NCBI GenBank assembly: GCA_016929875.1
Contig: JAFGHZ010000104.1
Coordinates: forward strand, 1 to 17,666
From: Dehalococcoidales bacterium
Lineage (GTDB): Bacteria; Chloroflexota; Dehalococcoidia; Dehalococcoidales; Fen-1064
Length of the DNA stretch: 17,666 nt
Direction of reading: 5' to 3'
This document shows, in pieces, positions 1 through 6,953 of the stretch (position 1 is its first letter; each line of letters opens with the position of its first letter). The notes beneath the pieces were generated by a model. That model worked only from the letters and a program-made list of their open reading frames with translations, was not told the DNA's origin and did not search any database. The position numbers and the translations under genes are program-made.

Positions 1-75
1 GAATGGCAGACGCGCTACGTTCAGGGCGTAGTGTCCATAACGGGCATGAGAGTTCAAATCTCTCCTTCGGCACCA
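1..75 (+). tRNA. tRNA-Leu (anticodon CAG), 5' end cut by window edge
   Basis: The window starts inside the D-arm of a leucine tRNA. The visible part has a 5-bp anticodon stem (CTACG/CGTAG) with loop TTCAGGG, giving anticodon CAG. It then has a long variable arm with its own stem (TGTCC paired with GGGCA), which is typical of class II tRNAs such as Leu. A GAGAG/CTCTC T-stem around TTCAAAT, the acceptor 3' half CTTCGGC, discriminator A and an encoded CCA follow. The 5' acceptor half lies outside the window. Confidence 0.93.
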
Positions 76-85
76 CTGTTTACGA

Positions 86-163
86 GCGCTTGTAGCTCAG
101 TTTGGATAGAGCGCGGCCCTGCGGAGGCTGAGGTCGTGGGTTCGAACCCCACCAAGCGTACCA
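86..163 (+). tRNA. tRNA-Arg (anticodon GCG)
   Basis: This is a complete cloverleaf. The acceptor stem is GCGCTTG with CAAGCGT, where the first pair is a G:U wobble. The D-arm is GCTC/GAGC and the anticodon stem CGGCC/GGCTG carries the loop CTGCGGA. The T-stem is GTGGG/CCCAC around TTCGAAC, followed by discriminator A and an encoded CCA. The anticodon reads GCG, which decodes the arginine codons CGC and CGU directly. Most bacteria instead use an ACG anticodon whose first base is deaminated to inosine. The gene lies 10 bases after tRNA-Leu and 3 bases before tRNA-Val, so the three are probably one transcript. Confidence 0.93.
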
Positions 164-166
164 TTC

Positions 167-243
167 GGGCGGTTAGCTCAGTTGGTTAGAGCGCCTGCTT
201 TACACGCAGGAGGTCAGAGGTTCGAGCCCTCTACTGCCCACCA
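167..243 (+). tRNA. tRNA-Val (anticodon TAC)
   Basis: This is a complete cloverleaf. The acceptor GGGCGGT pairs with ACTGCCC, the D-arm is GCTC/GAGC and the anticodon stem CCTGC/GCAGG holds loop TTTACAC with anticodon TAC (valine). The T-stem is AGAGG/CCTCT around TTCGAGC. It ends with discriminator A and an encoded CCA. It is the last gene of the visible tRNA cluster. No clear intrinsic terminator follows it. Confidence 0.95.
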
Positions 244-276
244 TACTGTACAATAGCAGGACCTTTGAACTTTCCT

Positions 277-474
277 TCAGCCTGAAATCATGCCTATCAG
301 CATTTTGTACATAAAGGCAAAGAGCCAGCTCTCGCCTAACCATTCAACGTGGACATTGGCAACAATACTATGGCCCTCGCCTAGCAGGGGATTTACATCA
401 ACTCCAATATTAAAATTGACGACTTGGTAGTTACTATCCCCTAAACCTTCAACATACTCAACTCCAGGACTCAC
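277..474 (-). CDS. Possible small hypothetical protein or gene remnant
   Basis: The reading frame gives 65 residues from a GTG at 474. The frame stays open further upstream to about 522, so the start is uncertain. The product has mixed composition with a Val/Asn/Gly-rich middle (NFNIGVDVNPLLGEGHS) and an aromatic, hydrophobic C-terminus (WLFAFMYKMLIGMISG). I do not recognise the family. There is no strong Shine-Dalgarno sequence, and all secure genes nearby are on the opposite strand. It could be chance, a tiny real gene, or the tail of a decayed gene. Confidence 0.2.
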   Translation of the reverse strand: MSPGVEYVEGLGDSNYQVVNFNIGVDVNPLLGEGHSIVANVHVEWLGESWLFAFMYKMLIGMISG

Positions 475-819
475 GGCAATGCCTATAGGAGTTTTTATTG
501 AATACAGTGGATTACATAAAAGTCAGTTTTGTTCAATCCGACCCTAGCAAATGTTTAAGTTAGGCAAGCCGTTGTTGCCGTGGACCAACTCTCTAACAAT
601 TCACATTATGATACTTAGTCACATTGACTAGTTCTTCAAGAACACGGGCAGCTTTGTTTCTGATAGAAATGCATTCTTGATTCTTTCTTGATGCTCACAA
701 TTACTTTCTTGACACCTTTTTGAGTTTGATTTCATTAAAATAGTAGTTGTGAAGGCAAGTCCGCTAACTGATTACTGAAACCGTCTGCACTATTGTTCTT
801 ACCCAATTCACGAGGTAAA

Positions 820-848
820 TTCACATTCTGATGTCCCATGTATATTAA
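820..848 (+). promoter_or_regulatory. Candidate sigma70-type promoter for the K+ transporter gene
   Basis: TTCACA at 820-825 (5 of 6 matches to the -35 consensus) is followed after 17 bases by TATTAA at 843-848 (4 of 6 matches to the -10 consensus). This would start transcription about 30 bases before the ATG at 884. The match is by eye only, and AT-rich DNA gives many such hits. Confidence 0.3.
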
Positions 849-883
849 GAGTCGTCTTTAAACTTCAGATATTGGTTAGAATA

Positions 884-2314
884 ATGACAGAAGAACCTCG
901 CAAGATAGGAGATAGATTTATCCACCTACCACTGCCACACGCCATCGGCATCCTAGACAGGCGACCAAGACGTGGGTATTTCTCCAGGTTAGCTATAACT
1001 AATCCTTTACTAGTGAGCGTCTTGGGGATTGTCTTGCTAATGATTGGCGGTGGATTCCTGTTGATGTTGCCTATTGCTAGAACCGGAGGGGGTATTACGC
1101 CGCCATTAATAGCCTTTTTCACATCAGTGTCCGCTGTTTCCACGACTGGGCTGACTCTTGTTACCACCGCAACATACTGGACACCTTTCGGACAAGCGGT
1201 AATATGCGGGCTAATCTTTCTGGGCGGGCTGGGGCTGGTAACGGCTGTGATGTTTATTATGTGGTTAAGGGGAGTCCGTTTCACATTGCACGACCGTTTC
1301 CTCACTCGTGAAGCAATGGCAAGCGGTCAATTAGGTGGACTGTTACGCCTGCTCAGGAATGTGGTCCTGCTGGATATTTCCATTACGATTATCGGGGCAT
1401 TACTCAACATCTTACCGTTTCAACATTACTATACTCAAGGGACAGCACTGTGGCCGGCGTTATTTCACTCGGTATCCTCGTTTAATACCGCAGGATTCGA
1501 TATTGTGGGATCGACTAGTTTCGTCCCATTCCGTAACGATACTATTTTACTCAGCATTGCAACCATAGAAGCGGTGCTGGGGGCCATCGGATTCTCCGTT
1601 CTTCTGGAAGTCCCTAAAGTGCATAAATTTAACAGATTTTCCTTAGATACGAAACTCGTTCTCGTGACGACCATAACGCTTTATCTCCTGGGAACAATCG
1701 GAATGTTCATCGCCGAGTATTTCCACGGTGCATCACTAACTGATTTTTCATTCGGGGGGAAGATTTTTACTACATTCTTCAATGCATTGAGTGCGTCTAC
1801 TACCACAGGTTATGCAACAATAAATTTCGGGCAAATTACCATTCAAACACTAATAATCATTGTCGTGCTGATGTTTGTCGGCGCTTCCACCGGTTCCACG
1901 GGTGGTGGCATTAAGGTCAATACCTTTGCCATAATGATGGCAACTGTGTGGTCCACACTTAGAGGTCGAAAAAATACGGAGTCATTCGGGCGGGAAATTT
2001 CTCATGGGCAGGTCTTGCGCGCGACTATCGTCGTAGTAGCGAGCTTAATCGTAGTAGTAATTGCGGTAATCCTTATTATGGCATCAAGCCCCACTATCCC
2101 ATTTGAACGCGTCCTTTTTGAAGTAACGTCAGCATTCGGTACGGTCGGGTTGTCCACGGAAGCACTAGCAAATTTCTCACCTCTGGGGCAGGTTGTTATC
2201 ATATTCGTTATGTTCATCGGAAGAGTTACTCCCCTTTCCGTGGTTATGATATTTGCGCGTCGCAAGCCATACCCCTTGTACCGATTCCCCAGAGAAGGGA
2301 TTTTGATGGGATGA
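884..2314 (+). CDS. ktrB: KtrB/TrkH-family potassium uptake channel subunit
   Basis: This is the membrane K+-translocating subunit of a Ktr/Trk system. The 476-residue length is normal for KtrB. The protein has about eight or more hydrophobic segments. It shows the four pore loops of the family, each with its filter glycine: STTGL (86-90), NTAGF (201-205), TTTGY (306-310) and GTVGL (419-423). The highly conserved stretch GASTGSTGGGIKVN spans 333-346, and GRVTPL near 446 matches the family's C-terminal GR-x-x-PL motif. I chose the ATG at 884; a TTG at 872 would add four residues. Neither has a strong ribosome binding site. The cytoplasmic RCK partner (KtrA/TrkA), which normally gates this subunit, is not encoded in the window. 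A sensor kinase and response regulator of the potassium-responsive KdpDE type follow on the same strand, which suggests a shared role in K+ homeostasis. Confidence 0.93.
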   Translation: MTEEPRKIGDRFIHLPLPHAIGILDRRPRRGYFSRLAITNPLLVSVLGIVLLMIGGGFLLMLPIARTGGGITPPLIAFFTSVSAVSTTGLTLVTTATYWTPFGQAVICGLIFLGGLGLVTAVMFIMWLRGVRFTLHDRFLTREAMASGQLGGLLRLLRNVVLLDISITIIGALLNILPFQHYYTQGTALWPALFHSVSSFNTAGFDIVGSTSFVPFRNDTILLSIATIEAVLGAIGFSVLLEVPKVHKFNRFSLDTKLVLVTTITLYLLGTIGMFIAEYFHGASLTDFSFGGKIFTTFFNALSASTTTGYATINFGQITIQTLIIIVVLMFVGASTGSTGGGIKVNTFAIMMATVWSTLRGRKNTESFGREISHGQVLRATIVVVASLIVVVIAVILIMASSPTIPFERVLFEVTSAFGTVGLSTEALANFSPLGQVVIIFVMFIGRVTPLSVVMIFARRKPYPLYRFPREGILMG

Positions 2315-2396
2315 TAACGACATCAAGTTGAGATATTATTGTAGTTCGATTTACACTGCTTAATTCTGAGACGTAGATTTGTATGATACCGAAGTA

Positions 2397-2402
2397 TATA
2401 AT
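2397..2402 (+). promoter_or_regulatory. Candidate -10 element before the sensor kinase gene
   Basis: A perfect TATAAT lies 77 bases before the GTG start of the kinase. No good -35 hexamer sits 16-18 bases upstream, which would fit an activator-dependent promoter or simply chance. A weak dyad (ATATTG at 2401-2406 with CAATAT at 2422-2427) overlaps the expected transcription start. Confidence 0.25.
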
Positions 2403-2479
2403 ATTGGCGTGCACCACCGTACAATATCATTTAAAAACGATGTCAATGTATTTATAGGCAGTAGCCAAAAGGCAAACCT

Positions 2480-4030
2480 GTGGAACAAATAAGAAAAATC
2501 TCTAAGACTCTTGTTGTTAACTGGAAAGGGTACATTTTTGGTTTGGGGTTAACCGTTCTATGCACGTTGATTGGTCGTCTGCTTATCTTATTTTTTGCCC
2601 CTGCCAATGTCATAATGGTATTTCTGCTTTGTGTCACAGTAACCGCTATATTCTGGGGACTTGGACCATCTATTTTTGTTTCGGTCTTGAGTGTTCTCGC
2701 ATTTGATTTTTTCCTTGTGCCACCCTATTTTACTTTTGCCGTGGCAGACACTCAATACATATTTACTTTTACCGTATTGCTGTTGGTTGGGATTGTCATC
2801 AGTTATCTTACAGCAAAAATTCAGGAACAAACCAAGGAATCAAAACAACAAGAACGTGAGACTGCGATTCTCTATTCCTTGAGTCGTAATCTGAATGTAA
2901 CTGCCGGACTGGATGATACCCTGAAAACAATTACCAGAGGGATACACGAGACTTTCGGATGTAACACTTTAATCCTGTTATCCGATTCCCTGAACAGCGA
3001 GAAGTTTATTTCGCAGAGAGAGAATCAAAGTTTCACAATTGATGAAGGCGAGTTAAAGTCTGCTGTTTTATCAATCCAAAATCAGGAAACTACAGGGCAG
3101 AAACCTGATATGCTCCAATATAAGAAAGCCAGATATGTGCCACTTAAAACTTCCAGGGGGATGATCGGAATAATGGTATTACAAAGTTTGGACACTCCGA
3201 AAGATTGGACGGCAGAACAAACACGGCTGTTAAAAGTGTTTGCCGGATTGGCAGCGGTTGCCATTGAGCATATTCAACTGGCTGAAAAAGCAAAAAATGC
3301 GCAAATCCTTGAGGCCACAGAGAAACTACAGACCGCACTTCTTAATTCCATTTCACATGATTTACGTACCCCGCTAGTATCGGTTATCGGTGTATTAAGT
3401 AGTCTCCAAGAAAAGGATATAAGTCTTGATGATGAAGCAAAGAGAAACTTGATACAGGTTGCACGCGAGGAAGCCGAGCGTCTGAATCACCTGATAACCA
3501 ATTTGCTCGATGTGTCAAGGGTTGAATCAGGGACAATAAAAATGTCCAGACAACTTTTTGATGTACAGGACTTGGTTGGCACAGCATTGGAACAGATGGG
3601 TGGGCGCGCCCGCACCCATCAGATTAACATAAACGTACCAATTGAGTTGCCTCTTGTGTTTGTAGATTTTGGTCTTATTGTACAGACATTGGTTAATGTA
3701 CTGGATAATGCTCAAAAGTATTCTCCAGCTGATTCTCCTATTGATATAAAGGCACGACAAACCGGTCATGAAGTTTATATTGAAATAGCTGACCATGGGG
3801 TCGGTATCCCATCCCAGGATTTGTTACATGTCTTCGATAAGTTTTATCGTATTCAGCGTCCAGATAATGTGGCAGGCACAGGGTTGGGGTTGTCCATCTG
3901 CAAAGGCATCGTTGAGGCTCATGACGGCAAGATTACTGCAGAGAATCGTACCGGCGGCGGCACTGTTATTCGGCTGGTTTTACCGGTGTCTGACCCCAGT
4001 AAAAGCGCTGAGGAGAAAGCAGATGCCTAA
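2480..4030 (+). CDS. KdpD-like membrane sensor histidine kinase, short form
   Basis: This 516-residue kinase matches only the C-terminal half of KdpD. Residues about 15-112 form four membrane segments of the DUF4118 KdpD type (for example FDFFLVPPYFTF at 75-86). A GAF-like region spans about 130-265. A HisKA dimerisation domain carries the phosphorylated histidine H293 in SISHDLRTP, and the ATPase domain has an N-box with N410, a G1 box DHGVGIP (438-444), an F box FDKFY and a G2 box GTGLGLS (466-472). The N-terminal KdpD sensor region, with its Walker motifs, and the universal-stress-protein domain of full-length KdpD (about 900 residues) are missing. The start is a GTG preceded by an AAAGG-type ribosome binding site. 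It overlaps the next gene, its cognate regulator, by 8 bases. No kdpFABC genes are present; the neighbour is a Ktr-type transporter gene, so the stimulus is probably K+ or turgor, but this is inferred. Confidence 0.88.
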   Translation: MEQIRKISKTLVVNWKGYIFGLGLTVLCTLIGRLLILFFAPANVIMVFLLCVTVTAIFWGLGPSIFVSVLSVLAFDFFLVPPYFTFAVADTQYIFTFTVLLLVGIVISYLTAKIQEQTKESKQQERETAILYSLSRNLNVTAGLDDTLKTITRGIHETFGCNTLILLSDSLNSEKFISQRENQSFTIDEGELKSAVLSIQNQETTGQKPDMLQYKKARYVPLKTSRGMIGIMVLQSLDTPKDWTAEQTRLLKVFAGLAAVAIEHIQLAEKAKNAQILEATEKLQTALLNSISHDLRTPLVSVIGVLSSLQEKDISLDDEAKRNLIQVAREEAERLNHLITNLLDVSRVESGTIKMSRQLFDVQDLVGTALEQMGGRARTHQININVPIELPLVFVDFGLIVQTLVNVLDNAQKYSPADSPIDIKARQTGHEVYIEIADHGVGIPSQDLLHVFDKFYRIQRPDNVAGTGLGLSICKGIVEAHDGKITAENRTGGGTVIRLVLPVSDPSKSAEEKADA

Positions 4031-4706
4031 TGAGCGAGTGTTAGTGGTAGACGATGAACAACCTATCAGGCGGTTCCTTAGAGTCGCATTGACATCACAG
4101 GCATACACCGTAATCGAAGTGGGCTTGGGGCAGGAAGCTCTTTCCATCGTCGCTTCCCAGAAGCCAGATATTATAATACTGGATCTGGGGTTGCCAGATA
4201 TGGACGGGATAGAGGTTACACGATTGCTCCGCGAGTGGACAAAAATCCCGATAATCATACTATCTGTCCGTGGTTCGGAGAGGGACAAAATTGCCGCGCT
4301 TGATGCTGGTGCGGATGACTATCTGATAAAACCTTTTGGAGTCGGGGAGCTACTGGCTAGACTTCGGGTTGCCATTCGCCGTTCTTTACAGAAAGGTAAT
4401 GAGCCAATTTTTGCGAATAGTAATCTCATAGTCGACTTATCGAAACGATTGGTAACAATTTCGGGGCAAGAAGTTCAATTAACACCTAACGAGTATGATT
4501 TGCTGAGAGTACTCGTAAATGATGCAGGAAAAGTATTAACCCATCGTCACCTATTACGCGCAGTGTGGGGAGCAGAATATGGCGATGAATCTCATATGTT
4601 GCACGTGAATATAAGTAATCTACGCCGTAAGATTGAGTCGGACCCATCTCGTCCTCAATTAATTATTACAGAGCCAGGAGTAGGCTATCGTCTGAAAACT
4701 GAATAA
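4023..4706 (+). CDS. kdpE: KdpE-like OmpR-family response regulator
   Basis: This is a 227-residue DNA-binding response regulator and the likely partner of the kinase just upstream. The receiver domain has the acidic pair D10-D11, phosphoacceptor D54 in ILDLGLPDMDG and K103 in LIKPF, so it should be phosphorylated normally. A winged-helix output domain of OmpR/PhoB type fills the C-terminal half and ends in the typical GVGYRL. The frame is open much further upstream, inside the kinase gene, but the ATG at 4023 aligns with the family start (PNERVLVVDDE) and gives the usual length. Translational coupling with the kinase is likely given the 8-base overlap. Its target is probably the adjacent ktrB promoter or the region at 2315-2479; this is not shown by the sequence. 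Confidence 0.9.
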   Translation: MPNERVLVVDDEQPIRRFLRVALTSQAYTVIEVGLGQEALSIVASQKPDIIILDLGLPDMDGIEVTRLLREWTKIPIIILSVRGSERDKIAALDAGADDYLIKPFGVGELLARLRVAIRRSLQKGNEPIFANSNLIVDLSKRLVTISGQEVQLTPNEYDLLRVLVNDAGKVLTHRHLLRAVWGAEYGDESHMLHVNISNLRRKIESDPSRPQLIITEPGVGYRLKTE

Positions 4707-4720
4707 TTAATCCGTAATAG

Positions 4721-4867
4721 TTAAGACACTTCTTCAGCATAGTGAATCTTGACTTCATCCTCAGTCACAGTCATATCTTTAATAAAGCTCTTGATATACG
4801 ATTTTCTTTCAGTTAGGTCTATTTTGTTCAGAAATCAGCGCAAGTCTTCGACATATTCCTTAATGAT
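4721..4867 (-). pseudogene. Remnant of a serine recombinase (resolvase family) C-terminus
   Basis: Read on the minus strand, this stretch gives KEYVEDLR, an in-frame TGA, then FLNKIDLTERKSYIKSFIKD followed by a charged beta-like tail ending HYAEEVS and a TAA stop at 4721-4723. The pattern resembles the C-terminal end of large serine site-specific recombinases, where TERK-x-x-IKSFIK is followed by a basic/acidic strand. A second in-frame stop lies at about 4868-4870 and the upstream part is not readable. The gene is therefore broken and only its tail survives. The family call rests on remembered resemblance and no catalytic domain is present. Confidence 0.45.
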
Positions 4868-4986
4868 TCAGGGGCTAACCAACCACAATATCTACCGCTC
4901 TCTTTTTCCGTTGTCGAACCGGTAAAGTTTTTGTAAAATTTTTGGAGTCCTCACAAACATCAGCTTCGGCATCAAGCTGTAAAGCA

Positions 4987-5016
4987 TTGACAAGTCACCT
5001 TATTTTTTGCGATTAT
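4987..5016 (+). promoter_or_regulatory. Candidate promoter of the glutamate synthase operon
   Basis: A perfect TTGACA (-35) at 4987-4992 is followed after 18 bases by GATTAT (5011-5016; 4 of 6 matches to the -10 consensus). Transcription would start near 5023, just upstream of the inverted repeat at 5028-5053, and the first gene would begin at 5072. It was found by eye. It is the best promoter-like sequence in this gap. Confidence 0.45.
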
Positions 5017-5027
5017 TAACTCAAACG

Positions 5028-5053
5028 GCATACGGCAACCTATTGCCGTATGC
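5028..5053 (+). repeat. Perfect inverted repeat (11-bp arms, 4-base loop) before the operon
   Basis: GCATACGGCAA (5028-5038) is followed by CCTA and then its exact reverse complement TTGCCGTATGC (5043-5053). It lies between the candidate promoter and the ribosome binding site of the first gene. There is no T-run after it on the plus strand, so it is not a normal intrinsic terminator. It is more likely an operator for a dimeric regulator or a 5'-UTR hairpin that affects mRNA stability or translation. Which of these holds cannot be told from the sequence. Confidence 0.8.
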
Positions 5054-5071
5054 GCTATGGGGAAAAGACCG

Positions 5072-6952
5072 ATGAATACAGAAGGATTAAAACAATTCAT
5101 CAGCGAAATAAGAATTATCGATAGCCCGACCGAAAGGGCGATGTACAGCCACGACATCGGTGACATACCCTCGATTATGTCCAGGGCACTTTTTAACATT
5201 TTACCCGATGTAGTCGTCCAGCCCAAGAATATTAACGAGATACGAAGGGTCCTGGCTTTTGCTAACGAGCAGAAGATCCCCGTGATACCGCGAGGGACTG
5301 CTTCATGGGGCTTCGGCGGCGTCGTTCCAACCAGTGGCGGAATGGTCATTGATCTCTCCCCTTTCCGAAACATAATTTCGATCGACACTGCACAAAAGAC
5401 CGCTACCGTGGAAGCTGGTGCCCGCTGGAGTGACATCGATATCGCAGTTAAAAGGCATGGTCTCTGCCTGATGACATATCCTTCGAGTAAATTCTCCACC
5501 GTCGGGGGCTGGATATCGACCGGCGGATACGGTATCAACAGTTTCAAATATGGTCATTTATCAAAACAGATTGTATCAATGAGGATTGTCACGGCCGATG
5601 GAGAGATGAGACAGTTATCTCCATCGGACCACGATTTTGCCTATTTCATCTCTACCGAGGGAGTATTCGGCATTGTAGTTGAAGTGACCCTCCGATTACG
5701 CGATATCCCCCAGGGTTCGTTTCCTCATCTATTGTATTTTCCGAGCGATAGAGAAGCATTTGCATTCATCGACCGATTTATCGGAAGTTTACCGGACAGG
5801 AAATATAACCCCAATGTCATCCGGTTTCTAGATGAAAATCACCTTGTCGATACCAATGCAATTTTACGCTCCGATATTTTCAAGAAAAGCGCCGGTGTTC
5901 TGGTGGAGCTTGACAACTTCGAAGAAGATGTGAGCCTTACGAAATACATCTTCGAAAACAATACCGAAGAAGCCCCGCGTTACGTCGCAAGCTACCTTTG
6001 GAATGAACGATTGTTCGGTATGAAAGCAAAGCGCTTGGGCCCGACAATCCTGGCCAGTGAAATCATTATGCCGATTAGTTCAGCCGCTGTTTACATCGAA
6101 AAAGCCAAGAAAATAGGCAGTCATTTTGGGGTAGAAATCAGCATCGACTCTTATATTATCGACAGCCAAAAAGCACTTATTATGGCCAACTTTCTGTGCG
6201 ACTCCAGAAAAAAGAAATATTATATCGATTTACCTCTGGTGTCCATTCTTACACACACTGCGGTATCACTCGGAGCGGAGCCTTATGGACTCGGCCTGTG
6301 GAATGCCGCCTTCATCAAACATCGTTATGATAGAGAAAAAAGACGGGATATGAGGGCCTTCAAGACAAAAGTGGATCCTCACAATATCCTGAATCCGGGC
6401 AAATTATTCTCCTCCGGCTCGAAAGGCATCGCGGGAATACTCTTTCATCCGGTTGTTTTCGGTGTGCTAATGAGAATCGCGACGCCGATGTCGCCTGTAA
6501 TCGGCAAGATTGCTACTGTATCACTGGGGAAAGATAAAAAAATTGACAGTCTCGATTATGAGCTCAGCTTACACGCCTGTGCCAAATGCGGCAATTGCAT
6601 CGCTGTTTGCCCGGCCTACCTCGTCACAGGCAATGAAGCGCTGACCGCCAAAGGGAAAATTGCTCTTGCCAGGAAATTACTGAACGGACAGACTGTGACC
6701 GAGGAAGAAGCAGGCAATGCCTTCTTGTGTATGCACTGCAAAGCCTGCGAAGAAGTATGTCAGACAAACCTCGAATTGATGAATCTCTGGGATGCCTTAG
6801 AAAAGAGGATCGAAAATCAATTCGGCAGACCCGAAGCCCGGATTACAAAATTCCTGAAAAAGGTCGATGCCAGCAAGGAATACTGGAACATGATAGAGCA
6901 GAACAGTATGCCCTCTTTACACGCAAGAAGTCGGAGTATAACGGACAAATAA
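5072..6952 (+). CDS. FAD-linked oxidoreductase with C-terminal two [4Fe-4S] domain (GlcD-GlcF-like)
   Basis: This flavoprotein (626 residues from the ATG at 5072) combines two parts. Residues about 35-220 form a PCMH/VAO-type FAD-binding domain with IPRGTASWGFGG and a following MVIDLS strand. The GlcD-type C-terminal cap ends in DPHNILNPGKLF. Residues about 500-565 carry two ferredoxin motifs, C503-x2-C506-x2-C509-x3-C513-P and C553-x2-C556-x2-C559-x3-C563, as in GlcF or other heterodisulfide-type Fe-S subunits. The ATG at 5057 would add five residues, but the one at 5072 has a GGGGAAAAG ribosome binding site just upstream. The substrate is unknown; relatives oxidise 2-hydroxy acids such as glycolate or lactate. 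One base separates it from the next gene, in an operon with glutamate synthase subunits and no GltD. It may therefore feed electrons to glutamate synthase. That role is inference. Confidence 0.88.
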   Translation: MNTEGLKQFISEIRIIDSPTERAMYSHDIGDIPSIMSRALFNILPDVVVQPKNINEIRRVLAFANEQKIPVIPRGTASWGFGGVVPTSGGMVIDLSPFRNIISIDTAQKTATVEAGARWSDIDIAVKRHGLCLMTYPSSKFSTVGGWISTGGYGINSFKYGHLSKQIVSMRIVTADGEMRQLSPSDHDFAYFISTEGVFGIVVEVTLRLRDIPQGSFPHLLYFPSDREAFAFIDRFIGSLPDRKYNPNVIRFLDENHLVDTNAILRSDIFKKSAGVLVELDNFEEDVSLTKYIFENNTEEAPRYVASYLWNERLFGMKAKRLGPTILASEIIMPISSAAVYIEKAKKIGSHFGVEISIDSYIIDSQKALIMANFLCDSRKKKYYIDLPLVSILTHTAVSLGAEPYGLGLWNAAFIKHRYDREKRRDMRAFKTKVDPHNILNPGKLFSSGSKGIAGILFHPVVFGVLMRIATPMSPVIGKIATVSLGKDKKIDSLDYELSLHACAKCGNCIAVCPAYLVTGNEALTAKGKIALARKLLNGQTVTEEEAGNAFLCMHCKACEEVCQTNLELMNLWDALEKRIENQFGRPEARITKFLKKVDASKEYWNMIEQNSMPSLHARSRSITDK

Positions 6953-6953
6953 T

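Larger units (their letters stand above)
244..883. other. 640-base gap between tRNA-Val and ktrB with no firm gene
   Basis: The stretch is AT-rich and its reading frames are short and broken. It contains one minus-strand frame open over roughly 277-525 (listed separately) and several shorter minus-strand fragments, for example a 34-codon frame starting near 733, none of which I recognise. The right end holds a possible promoter for the K+ transporter gene. Because the gap lies beside tRNA genes and is full of short broken frames, it may be decayed former coding sequence. That is inference. Confidence 0.5.
4707..5056. other. 350-base intergenic region before the glutamate synthase operon
   Basis: The left part holds the recombinase remnant. 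The middle (about 4870-4980) has no recognisable gene and contains two GTAAA boxes exactly 11 bases apart (4922-4926 and 4933-4937). The right part carries a candidate promoter and a perfect inverted repeat, both listed separately. Confidence 0.6.

Noticed and set aside
709..741. TTGACA at 709-714 with TAAAAT at 736-741 as a promoter
   Set aside because: The spacing between the two hexamers is 21 bases, too long for a normal sigma70 promoter, and the site lies far from the ktrB start.
865..1305. 146-codon minus-strand frame inside ktrB
   Set aside because: It is antisense to a well-conserved membrane protein gene, with low-complexity Pro/Thr/Ile-rich content as expected for a shadow frame.
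3795..4022. Upstream extension of the KdpE-like frame, giving a 303-residue protein
   Set aside because: The extra N-terminus overlaps the kinase ATPase domain in another frame and has no family match; the ATG at 4023 gives the standard regulator length and start.
4972..5547. 191-codon minus-strand frame over the promoter and the start of the FAD oxidoreductase
   Set aside because: It is antisense to a clear FAD-binding domain and shows no recognisable motif of its own.
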